Shown piece by piece: positions 8,247 to 17,324 of a DNA stretch of 33,624 bases. The position numbers and the translations under genes were made by a program. The stretch comes from JAKSCF01 sp028279945 (GTDB lineage: Bacteria; Bacillota; Clostridia; Peptostreptococcales; JAAYPU01). Position 1 is the stretch's first letter; the number at the start of each line of letters is the position of its first letter. The stretch spans positions 1 to 33,624 of the forward strand of contig JANQMT010000051.1 in the NCBI GenBank assembly GCA_028279945.1, in the 5' to 3' direction. Below the pieces are notes generated by a model. The model had not been told where the DNA came from. It searched no databases and saw only the letters and a program-made list of their open reading frames with translations.

Positions 8247-11200
8247 ATGAACAGAGTAAGAAGAATTTATGTGGAAAAAAAGAAAGGTTTCGACATTGAA
8301 GCCCAAAGACTATATACAGATTTAATGCAAAGCATAAAACCAAAAGGGCTTAAAAAAGTTAGAATATTAAACCGTTATGATGTTGAAGGTGTGGATGACC
8401 TAACCTATGAGAAAGCAAAAGGGACTATTTTTTCTGAACCTACGGTAGATCAGGTCTTTGATAATAAAGTAGATTTATCTGAGTATAGCAAGTATTTTGC
8501 AGTGGAATATTTACCCGGACAATATGACCAGCGTGCAGACTCTGCAGCCCAATGTATTCAGATATTAAGTCAAAAAGAAAAACCTGTGGTAAAAGCTGCA
8601 AAGCTTATCGTATTAGAAGGTGAGATATCCCATAAAGATTTTTCAGACATTAAAAGCTATTGTATTAATCCTGTAGATTCCCATGAAGCCATCCTTGAGA
8701 TACCGGATAACTTGACGGTTGAAATGCCAATTCCTCCCGATGTAAAAAATATAGACGGCTTTATAGCTATGAGTCTTTCAGAGTTAAAAGAACTGAGAGA
8801 TGAATTGAAATTAGCCATGTCTTTTGAAGACATAGCATTCGTGCAAAATTACTTCAAAAACGATGAAGGCTGTAATCCAACATTAACTGAGCTTAAAGTT
8901 TTAGATACTTATTGGTCCGACCACTGTAGACATACGACTTTTTTAACTGAGATTACGGATGTTGAACTGGATAATGGTGCATATACGAAAATAATGGAGG
9001 ATGCGTACTCGGATTATTTAGATATACGAAATGAAATATATAAAGAAAAAAAGAAGCCGGTTTCTTTGATGGATATGGCAGTGGCCGGTATGAAATACCT
9101 AAAGCAAAAAGGTAAGCTGAAAGATTTAGATGAATCAGAAGAAATCAATGCCTGCAGTATAAAAGTAAATGCAATTATTGACGGAAAAGAAGAAGAATGG
9201 CTGGTCATGTTTAAAAATGAGACCCATAACCATCCAACTGAAATAGAGCCTTTTGGCGGAGCGGCTACTTGCTTAGGAGGTGCCATAAGGGATCCGCTTT
9301 CCGGCAGATCCTACGTCTATCAAGCCATGCGTGTAACAGGAAGCGGTGACCCAAGACAAAGTCTTGAAGATACTCTGCCTGGAAAACTGCCACAAAAGAA
9401 AATTACAACAGAAGCAGCCCACGGATACAGCTCCTACGGCAATCAAATAGGATTGGCTACAGGCCAAGTTGCGGAAATATATGATGAAGGCTTCGTGGCA
9501 AAGAGAATGGAGGTAGGTGCAGTCATTGCAGCTGCTCCCAAGAAAAATGTTATACGTAAAAGACCCGAAGAAGGAGATTGTATCATATTAGTAGGTGGAA
9601 GAACCGGCAGGGATGGCTGTGGAGGTGCCACAGGCTCATCCAAAGAACATACGGAAGCGTCTATATTGGATTGCGGTGCTGAGGTTCAAAAAGGTAATCC
9701 GCCTACAGAAAGAAATATTCAAAGACTATTTAGACGAGCAGAAGCAGCACCTCTAATAAAAAGATGTAATGATTTTGGAGCCGGCGGTGTTTCTGTTGCA
9801 ATTGGAGAGCTGGCAGACAGCTTAGAGGTCAACTTAGATTTGGTTCCAAAAAAGTATGATGGACTAGATGGTACTGAACTGGCCATTTCCGAATCCCAAG
9901 AAAGAATGGCGGTGGTAGTTGACGAATCGGATGTAGAAGCTTTTATTCAATACGCCGATGAAGAGAACTTAGAAGCAGTCACAGTAGCCAAGGTTACCAA
10001 TGACGGCCGTTTTAGAATGACTTGGAGAGGGCAATGTATACTGAACTTAAAAAGATCATTTCTGGATACCAATGGTGTACAGCAAAAGAAAAGCATAAAA
10101 GTTCAAATGCCTAAGAAACAAGAAAATTTCTTTAAAATATCATCTGATCTTACTGGAACCGTAAAATATAATTGGATGAACCATCTTAAAGATTTAAATA
10201 TAGCAAGTCAAAAAGGGTTGGTTGAAAGATTTGATAGTACCATTGGCAAGTCTACTGTGTTGATGCCCCTGGGAGGGAAGTATCAGTTGACGCCTGCTGA
10301 AGGGATGGCTGCAAAGCTTCCGGTTCAGCATAAGGAGACAGATACGGCAACGCTTATGACCTTTGGATATCATCCAAAGCTTTCAAAATGGAGTCCATTT
10401 CATGGCGCGTTTTATGCCGTGATAGAGTCTGTAACCAAATTGGTAGCAATGGGAGGCGACTACTCAAAAACAAGATTAAGCTTTCAAGAATATTTTGAAA
10501 AGCTTGGCGAGGATTCATACCGATGGGGAAAACCTTTTGCAGCACTATTGGGGGCATTGAAAGTACAAAAAGAGTTAGAGATTGCGGCTATTGGCGGGAA
10601 AGACAGTATGTCGGGTACCTTTATGGATTTAGATGTTCCGCCAACGCTTATTTCCTTTGCAGTAGGCACAACGGATGCAAAACACGTTCTATCACCTGAA
10701 TTTAAGAAGGATGACAGCTTATTGGTATGGGTATATTGCAGTAGAGATGAAAATGAACTGATTAATCTTGAACAATATAAAGAACAAATGGATTGTATTT
10801 GTCAGTTGATCAGACAAGGAAAAGTGCTCTCGGCTAAAACCGTTGGATATGGAGGTATTGCTGCAGCTGTGTCCAAAATGGCCATGGGTAATATGATTGG
10901 TGCGCATATAGAAGGGCTTTTAAAACAAGAATTATTTGACCCTGCTTTCGGCTCTATTCTTTTAGAAATAGACAAAAAAGAGAACATCTTTCACCTTTTG
11001 AAGAATGTTGAATATAAAATTATAGGCAAAACACAGTCTGAAAAAGAAATTCATGTATCAGGAGAAAAGCTGAAGCTTGAAGACATGATTGAGGAATGGA
11101 TGCATCCATTAGAAAAGGTTTTTCCAACCAAAGACCAACTTTCAGGAGATCTAATATTTAAGCCGTATAATAAAAGAGGAACTGTAAAAAGTTCATTAAA

Positions 11201-12002
11201 TATTGCAAAACCAAGAGTATTGATTCCAGCTTTTCCCGGTACAAATTGTGAAGAAGACTCAAAAAAATCCTTTGATCAAGCCGGTGCAGAAACAAAAATT
11301 CAGATATTTAGAAACTTAACACAGAATGCATTGAAAGACTCCATAGAGGAATTGGTTAAAAATATTAAAGCTTCACAGATTATAATGATACCTGGTGGAT
11401 TCAGTGGAGGCGATGAACCCGACGGATCAGCTAAATTTATCACAGCTGTATTTAGAAATCCCAAGGTAACAGAAGCAGTAATGGATTTAATCCAAAGAGA
11501 CGGTTTAATGCTTGGAATCTGCAATGGTTTTCAAGCCTTAATAAAGCTGGGGCTGGTACCTTACGGCGAAATAAGAGAGCTGACTGAAGAGGATCCTACC
11601 CTCACATATAATCGCATTGGCAGGCATGCATCTAATCTGGTAAGAACCAAAATTGTATCGGTAAAATCACCCTGGTTAAATCAAGTGGAAGCAGGAGATA
11701 TTCATACCATTCCAATTTCTCATGGAGAAGGAAGGTTTATCGTAAAAGAAGCATTAATGAATACATTAATTGAAAATGGACAAGTCGCCACCCAATATGT
11801 GGATTTTAACGGTAATCCAACTTATGATATACGTTTTAATCCCAATGGTTCCCATGGTGCAATAGAAGGGATTACTTCACTGGATGGAAGAATATTTGGA
11901 AAAATGGGTCACTCAGAAAGAATCGGAGAACATCTGTATAAAAACGTACAAGGCGAAACAGATCAAAAGATATTCGAATCAGGCGTAAATTATTACAAAT
12001 AA
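8247..12002 (+). CDS. purL: phosphoribosylformylglycinamidine synthase, long single-chain form
   Basis: This 1251-residue ATP- and glutamine-dependent enzyme converts FGAR to FGAM, the fourth step of purine synthesis. It is the large fused form, so separate PurQ and PurS are not needed. Domain order is an N-terminal PurS-like region (about 1-150), a linker, two AIRS-like synthetase halves and a C-terminal class I glutaminase. Motifs seen include YWSDHCRHTTF (about residues 227-237), FKNETHNHPTEIEPFGG, GGRTGRDGCGGATGSS, and IPAFPGTNCEED opening the glutaminase. The nucleophile is Cys1092 in LGICNGFQ, and His1222 with Glu1224 sit in MGHSER. Length and motifs match the clostridial type of long PurL. 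The start follows GGAGG. It is separated from the other pur genes by a transporter and two transcription signals, so it is probably its own unit. Confidence 0.97.
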   Translation: MNRVRRIYVEKKKGFDIEAQRLYTDLMQSIKPKGLKKVRILNRYDVEGVDDLTYEKAKGTIFSEPTVDQVFDNKVDLSEYSKYFAVEYLPGQYDQRADSAAQCIQILSQKEKPVVKAAKLIVLEGEISHKDFSDIKSYCINPVDSHEAILEIPDNLTVEMPIPPDVKNIDGFIAMSLSELKELRDELKLAMSFEDIAFVQNYFKNDEGCNPTLTELKVLDTYWSDHCRHTTFLTEITDVELDNGAYTKIMEDAYSDYLDIRNEIYKEKKKPVSLMDMAVAGMKYLKQKGKLKDLDESEEINACSIKVNAIIDGKEEEWLVMFKNETHNHPTEIEPFGGAATCLGGAIRDPLSGRSYVYQAMRVTGSGDPRQSLEDTLPGKLPQKKITTEAAHGYSSYGNQIGLATGQVAEIYDEGFVAKRMEVGAVIAAAPKKNVIRKRPEEGDCIILVGGRTGRDGCGGATGSSKEHTEASILDCGAEVQKGNPPTERNIQRLFRRAEAAPLIKRCNDFGAGGVSVAIGELADSLEVNLDLVPKKYDGLDGTELAISESQERMAVVVDESDVEAFIQYADEENLEAVTVAKVTNDGRFRMTWRGQCILNLKRSFLDTNGVQQKKSIKVQMPKKQENFFKISSDLTGTVKYNWMNHLKDLNIASQKGLVERFDSTIGKSTVLMPLGGKYQLTPAEGMAAKLPVQHKETDTATLMTFGYHPKLSKWSPFHGAFYAVIESVTKLVAMGGDYSKTRLSFQEYFEKLGEDSYRWGKPFAALLGALKVQKELEIAAIGGKDSMSGTFMDLDVPPTLISFAVGTTDAKHVLSPEFKKDDSLLVWVYCSRDENELINLEQYKEQMDCICQLIRQGKVLSAKTVGYGGIAAAVSKMAMGNMIGAHIEGLLKQELFDPAFGSILLEIDKKENIFHLLKNVEYKIIGKTQSEKEIHVSGEKLKLEDMIEEWMHPLEKVFPTKDQLSGDLIFKPYNKRGTVKSSLNIAKPRVLIPAFPGTNCEEDSKKSFDQAGAETKIQIFRNLTQNALKDSIEELVKNIKASQIIMIPGGFSGGDEPDGSAKFITAVFRNPKVTEAVMDLIQRDGLMLGICNGFQALIKLGLVPYGEIRELTEEDPTLTYNRIGRHASNLVRTKIVSVKSPWLNQVEAGDIHTIPISHGEGRFIVKEALMNTLIENGQVATQYVDFNGNPTYDIRFNPNGSHGAIEGITSLDGRIFGKMGHSERIGEHLYKNVQGETDQKIFESGVNYYK

Positions 12003-12112
12003 AGCGGCAGGTATGGGCTGTAGTGCTGTGTTTACCGCTACAGCATTATGGTCAACAACTATAATATTTGGTTTATTATAATTAGAATACCAACATTTCT
12101 ATTGGCATTTTA

Positions 12113-12121
12113 TGATATAAT
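12113..12121 (+). promoter_or_regulatory. extended -10 promoter element of the AEC transporter gene
   Basis: TGATATAAT lies 48 bases before the chosen start at 12169. It is the same nonamer found before 7054 and 19787. Confidence 0.55.
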
Positions 12122-12168
12122 GAGTAAGGAATTTTCAAATATTGGCAGGAAATATTGGAGGCAAAGAA

Positions 12169-13101
12169 ATGTTTGTAGGTATAAGCAGTGTATTAACCAT
12201 ACTCTTAATGATCGGAACAGGCTTCTTTTTAACAAAAAAACGATGGTTTGATGACCATACCGCTCATTTGTTTTCTAAGATCGTCATAAATGTAGGGGTG
12301 CCGGCCCTTGCTTTAGAAAGTATTACAAGACAATTTAGTACAGAAATATTAAAGACATCCTTGATTTACGTTTTAATAGCTTTTACAAGCATTATTATAC
12401 TTTTTCTTTTGGCAAAAATCATTGGAAAGCTTTTGAAACTGGAAAAAAAAGAAAAAGCTGCATTTTGCTTGCTCTTTGCTTTCTCAAATGCAATTTTTAT
12501 GGGTATTCCAATCAATAAGACTATTTTTGGTGATGAAAGCATCATATATGTTTTACTATTTTTTATGGCAAGTAATTTTTTGTTTTGGACTTTAGGAATT
12601 TATACCATGTCCAATGCTAATTCAGAGGATGGTTCTAAAGAGGGTTTGTTTTCAAATATGAAAAGGGCTGTTACACCTGGGTTGATAGCCATTTTAACAG
12701 CGTTTTTATTAGTAGCAATAGATGTTCAGTTACCGCCTTTCCTTGCTCGAACTCTATCCTACTTTGGGAATCTATGTGTACCTTTATCCATGCTTTTCTT
12801 AGGTATTAACATAGCACTCATCAATTTTAAACAATTGAAAATAAAGAAAAGTGGTTATGTCATTCTGATCGCAAGGTTTGTGTTAAGCCCTTTGCTGATG
12901 CTTGTTCTGTTAAGTAGTATAGGCATTACAGGGCTGGGAAAAAGCGTATTTATAATAGAAGCAGGATTACCCTGTCAAACACAAACGGCTATAGCTGCAA
13001 AATATTATGATGTAGAACCGGAATATGCATCTATTATGGTAAGTCTAACCACCTGTGTAAGCGTCATTACAGTACCTATTTTGGCATTACTTTTAGCATA
13101 G
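12169..13101 (+). CDS. AEC-family (auxin efflux carrier-like) transporter
   Basis: This 310-residue integral membrane protein has about ten hydrophobic segments arranged as two similar halves, typical of the AEC family in the bile/arsenite/riboflavin transporter clan. Residues NVGVPALALESI near the N-terminus and the conserved late segment IIEAGLPCQTQTAIAAKYY are characteristic; family members carry organic anions such as malate. The frame is open from an earlier ATG at 12142, but TGGAGG sits about 10 bases before the ATG at 12169, which begins directly at the first membrane segment, so the shorter form is preferred. The gene lies between purL and purE with its own promoter and terminator. 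A link with purine or precursor transport is possible but unproven. Confidence 0.85.
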   Translation: MFVGISSVLTILLMIGTGFFLTKKRWFDDHTAHLFSKIVINVGVPALALESITRQFSTEILKTSLIYVLIAFTSIIILFLLAKIIGKLLKLEKKEKAAFCLLFAFSNAIFMGIPINKTIFGDESIIYVLLFFMASNFLFWTLGIYTMSNANSEDGSKEGLFSNMKRAVTPGLIAILTAFLLVAIDVQLPPFLARTLSYFGNLCVPLSMLFLGINIALINFKQLKIKKSGYVILIARFVLSPLLMLVLLSSIGITGLGKSVFIIEAGLPCQTQTAIAAKYYDVEPEYASIMVSLTTCVSVITVPILALLLA

Positions 13102-13113
13102 AAATTAAACGAC

Positions 13114-13145
13114 GAACTTTCAGGATTATCCCAGAAAGTTCTTTT
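13114..13145 (+). terminator. intrinsic terminator after the AEC transporter gene
   Basis: GAACTTTC (13114-13121) pairs with GAAAGTTC (13134-13141), with a 12-base loop and a following TTTT. Confidence 0.75.
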
Positions 13146-13338
13146 AAATTTTGTGGTTTTAATACTATATTTAATTTCTTCAGTCCGTTTTGGATGAAAT
13201 ATAAATATAAAATTCAGATAAATCAGTCTTTAAGGAGCTAAAATACTAAAACACGAACTATTAATTATACTAGCAATGATATAGTTAAGATATATAGTTA
13301 TAAACATAAAAATACCAAAATAAATATTCGTATTCATA

Positions 13339-13367
13339 TTGACTGCGGATTTTGTAATTTGTTAATA
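13339..13367 (+). promoter_or_regulatory. putative purE operon promoter
   Basis: TTGACT (13339-13344) and TTAATA (13362-13367) are 17 bases apart. TAATAT, one base further on, is an alternative -10. The purE start is 62 bases downstream. Confidence 0.5.
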
Positions 13368-13429
13368 TATAAGCATGAAATATTTTGTGCGAAATGATAA
13401 AACTACTGGATAAAAATGGAGGAATAACT

Positions 13430-13912
13430 ATGAAAGCTGCTATTATAATGGGAAGCGATTCCGACTATAATGTTGTTGAAAAAACTGAAAAAATATTAGA
13501 AGAATTTGGAGTAGCATGTGAAATGCGAATCATGTCTGCACATAGAACACCATATCAAGCAGAGGCTTTTGCAAAAAATGCTGAGAAATATGGTGTAGAA
13601 GTGATTATTGGAGCTGCCGGAAAAGCGGCACATTTGCCGGGTGTATTAGCAGCATTCACACCGCTGCCAATCATTGGTTTGCCCATTAAATCATCGACAA
13701 TGGATGGACTGGATTCTCTTCTATCTATTGTACAAATGCCAAAAGGTGTACCGGTAGCAACGGTTGCTATCAATGGGGCAGAAAATGCAGCGCTATTGGC
13801 GGTTCAAATCATGTCAGTAAAATATCCGGAACTAAGAGAGAAAATGAAGGCTTATAAAAAGAAAATGGAACAAGAAGTTATTGAAAAAGACGCTAAATTT
13901 CAAAAAAGATAA
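13430..13912 (+). CDS. purE: N5-carboxyaminoimidazole ribonucleotide mutase / AIR carboxylase
   Basis: This 160-residue enzyme makes CAIR, the carboxylated intermediate of purine synthesis. MGSDSDYN binds the phosphate and MRIMSAHRTP (His38) carries the catalytic histidine. The core GAAGKAAHLPG (usual form GAGGAAHLPG) and LDSLLSIVQMPKG follow. The start is the ATG at 13430 with GGAGGA 7 bases ahead. An upstream ATG at 13385 lacks a site and adds 15 unrelated residues. No purK lies beside it. The protein may therefore use N5-CAIR made by a PurK elsewhere, or carboxylate AIR directly as class II PurE does; the sequence cannot decide. It opens the operon purE-purC-purF and is followed by purC after 18 bases. 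Confidence 0.95.
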   Translation: MKAAIIMGSDSDYNVVEKTEKILEEFGVACEMRIMSAHRTPYQAEAFAKNAEKYGVEVIIGAAGKAAHLPGVLAAFTPLPIIGLPIKSSTMDGLDSLLSIVQMPKGVPVATVAINGAENAALLAVQIMSVKYPELREKMKAYKKKMEQEVIEKDAKFQKR

Positions 13913-13930
13913 TTTTTGGAGGTAAGAATA

Positions 13931-14635
13931 ATGGAAAAATTAGAAATGCTATATGAAGGTAAAGCAAAAAAAGTCTATAAGACGGATGATGAGAAAAAAT
14001 ATATCGTTGACTATAAAGACGATGCAACAGCTTTTAATGGAGAGAAAAGAGGGTCTGTGTCAGATAAGGGTGTTGTAAATAACATCATGTCATCCATTAT
14101 ATTTCAAGAATTAGAAACGAAGGGCATACCGACCCATTTCGAGGAGTTGCTCAGTGAGAGAGAAAGCCTTGTTAAAGCGGTTAAAATACTGCCTTTAGAA
14201 GTTATCGTCAGAAACGTTGCGGCAGGTTCAATGGCTAAACGTTATGGGGTAGAAGAAGGCACTCCGTTAAAAGAAATCGTTTTCGAGTTTTGTTTGAAAG
14301 ATGATGACTTAGGAGATCCAATGATGAACGAGTATCATGTATATGCATTGGATTTGGCAACAAAAGAGCAAGTTGAAACCATTAAATCATATACTTTTAA
14401 AATCAATGAAATTATGAAAGCATATTTCTTAGAAAAAGGATTAAAATTAATTGATTTTAAATTAGAATATGGCCTTTACGATGGACAAGTCATATTAGCA
14501 GATGAAATATCTCCGGACACTTGTAGATTATGGGATGTCAAAACCAATAAGAAAATGGATAAAGACCGTTTTAGAAGAGATCTAGGCGATGTGGAAGAAA
14601 CGTATCAGGAAGTATTAAGTAGAATTCGAGGATAA
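13931..14635 (+). CDS. purC: SAICAR synthetase
   Basis: This 234-residue enzyme ligates aspartate to CAIR with ATP to form SAICAR. LYEGKAKKVYKTDD forms the N-terminal nucleotide-binding loop. KDDATAFNGEK, PLEVIVRNVAAGSMAKRYG and ADEISPDTCRLWD are family signatures. The start at 13931 is set by GGAGG (13919-13923). The frame runs back to a TTG at 13916, but that lies in the ribosome binding site region and is not used. The 18-base gap to purE indicates co-transcription. Confidence 0.97.
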   Translation: MEKLEMLYEGKAKKVYKTDDEKKYIVDYKDDATAFNGEKRGSVSDKGVVNNIMSSIIFQELETKGIPTHFEELLSERESLVKAVKILPLEVIVRNVAAGSMAKRYGVEEGTPLKEIVFEFCLKDDDLGDPMMNEYHVYALDLATKEQVETIKSYTFKINEIMKAYFLEKGLKLIDFKLEYGLYDGQVILADEISPDTCRLWDVKTNKKMDKDRFRRDLGDVEETYQEVLSRIRG

Positions 14636-14674
14636 CGTAAATATACAAATCTAGCTTGACAAAGGAGTATACAG

Positions 14675-16102
14675 ATGAACGAATGCTTAGGTGAGACACC
14701 GTGGGATAAATTAGAAGAGGAATGTGGTGTTATAGGCGTCTATGCGCCCGGTTCAAAAGACATTGCAAGGTCAGTTTATTTTGGCCTCCATTCTCTTCAA
14801 CACAGAGGACAAGAAAGTGCAGGAATAGCTTCAAACAAAGCTGGTAAAATTCAATACTATAAAGAAATGGGATTGGTACAAGAAGTATTTAATGATGAAA
14901 TTATAGAGCGGCTCCAAGGCGATATTTCTATAGGACACGTTAGATATTCAACTACCGGAGAAAGCTACGTTGCCAATGCTATGCCCTTAGTGGTATATCA
15001 TAAAAGAGGCGGCTTGGCTTTGGCCCATAATGGGAATTTAGTGAATGCAAAAGAAATAAGGGATGAGCTGCAAGATAATGGCGTTATTTTCCAAACCTCT
15101 ATAGATTCCGAAGCTATAGCAAGTCTTATTGCAAGAAACAGTAAAGATCTATCAATTGAGGATGCTATTATTGAAACCACAAAGGTCATTAAAGGATCAT
15201 ATGCATTAGTCATTACTTATGATCATAAATTAGTTGGTGTAAGGGACCCTCACGGTATTCGGCCGCTTTGCATAGGCAAGGTTGACGGCGGTTATGTATT
15301 ATCCTCTGAAAGCTGCGCTTTTTCGGTTATGGGTGCAGAATTTATTCGAGATGTAGAAGCCGGTGAAATGGTTGTAATAGAAGGTAATGAAATCAAAAGC
15401 ATCCAATACGATACCACCACAAGAAAAGCGGCATGTTCATTTGAATACGTTTATTTTTCAAGACCTGACAGCATTTTAGACGGCAGAAATGTTTATATAG
15501 CCAGACGTAATGCAGGGATAATATTGGCCCAAGAGCACCCTGTGGATGCAGATTTAGTTATTGCTGTTCCTGACTCCGGTACGGTAGCAGCCATCGGTTA
15601 TGCTCAACAATCCGGAATTTCATTCGGTGAAGGACTCATAAAAAATAGATATGTTGGAAGAACCTTTATTCAGCCTGACCAAAGAATGCGAGAGCTAAGT
15701 GTTAGATTGAAATTAAATGTACTAAAAGACAATGTAAAAGGTAAGAGGCTGGTTATGATAGATGATTCCATCGTCAGAGGAACAACAAGTGGAAAAATAG
15801 TGAATATGTTAAAGGAAGCCGGCGCAAAAGAAGTGCATATTAGGGTCAGTTCCCCACCGGTAGCACATTCTTGCTACTTTGGCATAGATACCCCCAGCAG
15901 AAGACATCTAATAGCTGCAAATCATTCAATAGATGAAATATCTGAAATGATAGGTGCGGATAGTCTTGGTTATTTAAGTGTTGCAGGACTAATGGAAGCC
16001 ATAGGCTTACCGGAAAATCAGCTGTGTACAGCATGTTTTAACGGAGAATATCCTATGGACGTACCTCAGAGAGGTAATAAATATGTTTTTGAGAAAGACT
16101 AA
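14675..16102 (+). CDS. purF: amidophosphoribosyltransferase
   Basis: This 475-residue enzyme is the committed step, transferring glutamine amide nitrogen to PRPP to give phosphoribosylamine. The N-terminal nucleophile is Cys17 in EEECGVIGVY. The first 16 residues are a propeptide that must be removed to expose it, as in B. subtilis PurF. HSLQHRGQESAGI and HNGNLVNA belong to the Ntn glutaminase domain. MIDDSIVRGTTSGK is the PRPP-binding loop of the phosphoribosyltransferase domain. Cysteines in KAACSFEYVYFSRPDS, AHSCYFG and LCTACFNGEYP match the 4Fe-4S ligands of the B. subtilis type, so an oxygen-labile cluster is expected. The start follows AAAGGAG. Confidence 0.97.
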   Translation: MNECLGETPWDKLEEECGVIGVYAPGSKDIARSVYFGLHSLQHRGQESAGIASNKAGKIQYYKEMGLVQEVFNDEIIERLQGDISIGHVRYSTTGESYVANAMPLVVYHKRGGLALAHNGNLVNAKEIRDELQDNGVIFQTSIDSEAIASLIARNSKDLSIEDAIIETTKVIKGSYALVITYDHKLVGVRDPHGIRPLCIGKVDGGYVLSSESCAFSVMGAEFIRDVEAGEMVVIEGNEIKSIQYDTTTRKAACSFEYVYFSRPDSILDGRNVYIARRNAGIILAQEHPVDADLVIAVPDSGTVAAIGYAQQSGISFGEGLIKNRYVGRTFIQPDQRMRELSVRLKLNVLKDNVKGKRLVMIDDSIVRGTTSGKIVNMLKEAGAKEVHIRVSSPPVAHSCYFGIDTPSRRHLIAANHSIDEISEMIGADSLGYLSVAGLMEAIGLPENQLCTACFNGEYPMDVPQRGNKYVFEKD

Positions 16103-16123
16103 AAAAAGATGCTCCTCTCTTTT

Positions 16124-16219
16124 AGTATAAGTACAAGTTAAACTTTGAGTTGAAAGCTTTTGCAATAATAGTTTACGTTGTTTTTCATTTTTAACTTAAA
16201 CTATACTTGTACTTATACT
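16124..16219. repeat. inverted repeat between purF and purM
   Basis: AGTATAAGTACAAG (16124-16137) and its exact reverse complement (16206-16219) flank 68 bases. Inside is a further arm pair, ATAGTTTA with TAAACTAT. In RNA this could fold into a nested hairpin between two pur genes. No U-tract follows, so processing, stabilisation or a small mobile element are likelier than termination. Confidence 0.6.
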
Positions 16220-16289
16220 TGTTTACATATGGACATGTGTAATGGGTATTATTTATAATCAAATGATCAATAGATAATAGGAGGATTCA

Positions 16290-17324
16290 ATGAAAGAGTC
16301 ACTGACCTATAAAGATGCCGGAGTGGATATCCATGAAGGTGAAAAAGCTGTAAAACTGATGAAACAGCATGTACAAAAGACATTTAATAAAAATGTTCTA
16401 ACCGGCTTAGGCGGTTTTGGCGGGTTATTTAATTTGGATTTAACGGGTATTGAAGAACCCGTATTGGTTTCGGGTACGGATGGCGTAGGAACAAAACTTA
16501 AAATAGCTTTTATGATGGACAAGCATGATACGGTAGGCCAAGATTGTGTTGCTATGTGTGTTAATGACATCCTATGTCAAGGCGCAAAGCCTTTATTTTT
16601 CTTGGATTATATTGCAACCGGGAAATTAAAAGCAGAAAAAACAGCAGAAATTGTAAAAGGCATTGCAGACGGTTGTGTTGAATCAGAGTGCGCATTAATA
16701 GGTGGCGAAACTGCAGAAATGCCTGACTTCTATTCTGATGGCGAATATGATATTGCAGGTTTTGCTGTGGGAATAGTTGATAAAGGAAAAATTATTGATG
16801 GATCTAATATTAAAGAAGATAATGTCCTGATTGGATTACCTTCAAGTGGTATTCACAGCAATGGGTATTCTTTAGTAAGGAAATTATTTTTTGATCAATT
16901 ACAATACAATATCCATGATCAAATAGATGAATTGGGAAATACAGTTGGAGAAGTATTGCTCACACCAACTAAAATATATACAAAAGCCTGTAATCGTGTG
17001 ATTTCAGAATATGACATTAATGGAATTGTACACATTACGGGTGGCGGTTTTTATGAAAATATTCCTAGAATCTTACCAAAAGGATATGGTGTAGAAATTC
17101 AATTGAATAGTTGGGTAATACCGCCTGTCTTCAAATATATGAAGGAAAAAGGAAACATCTCTCAAGAAGAAATGTATGCCACCTTTAATATGGGGATAGG
17201 CTTAATGATGATAGCAGATAAAAATGATGCACAAGGTATCCTTGAAAAATTAGAAGAGGTTGGAGAAAAGGCCGCTATTATAGGTCAAGTAATAAAAGGT
17301 GAAGGTGTCAGTCTATGCGAATAA
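16290..17324 (+). CDS. purM: phosphoribosylformylglycinamidine cyclo-ligase (AIR synthetase)
   Basis: This 344-residue enzyme closes the imidazole ring of FGAM with ATP to give AIR. YKDAGVDIHEGEKAV near the N-terminus, LVSGTDGVGTKLKIA, CVNDILCQGAKPLFFLDY, ALIGGETAEMPDFY, GLPSSGIHSNGYSLVR and HITGGGFYENIPRILP are all family signatures. The start follows TAGGAGG. It overlaps purN by 10 bases, so the two are translationally linked. It is separated from purF by 187 bases holding an inverted repeat. Confidence 0.97.
   Translation: MKESLTYKDAGVDIHEGEKAVKLMKQHVQKTFNKNVLTGLGGFGGLFNLDLTGIEEPVLVSGTDGVGTKLKIAFMMDKHDTVGQDCVAMCVNDILCQGAKPLFFLDYIATGKLKAEKTAEIVKGIADGCVESECALIGGETAEMPDFYSDGEYDIAGFAVGIVDKGKIIDGSNIKEDNVLIGLPSSGIHSNGYSLVRKLFFDQLQYNIHDQIDELGNTVGEVLLTPTKIYTKACNRVISEYDINGIVHITGGGFYENIPRILPKGYGVEIQLNSWVIPPVFKYMKEKGNISQEEMYATFNMGIGLMMIADKNDAQGILEKLEEVGEKAAIIGQVIKGEGVSLCE

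Larger units (their letters stand above)
13102..13429. other. 328-base intergenic region before the purE operon
   Basis: It holds the terminator at 13114-13145 and, near its right end, the putative purE promoter. The 190 bases between are very AT-rich, without a reading frame backed by a ribosome binding site. One CGAAC (about 13253) resembles a PurBox half, but no oppositely oriented partner lies at the expected distance. No purine riboswitch core is recognised. Confidence 0.6.

Noticed and set aside
12017..12045. Terminator after purL
   Set aside because: GCTGTAG/CTACAGC and TGCTGT/ACAGCA give competing short stems but no T-tract follows, so it is too weak to list as a terminator.
13250..13262. 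PurBox-like CGAAC before purE
   Set aside because: Only one half is present; no oppositely oriented CGAA lies at the 16-17 base spacing known for PurR sites, and no PurR gene is seen.
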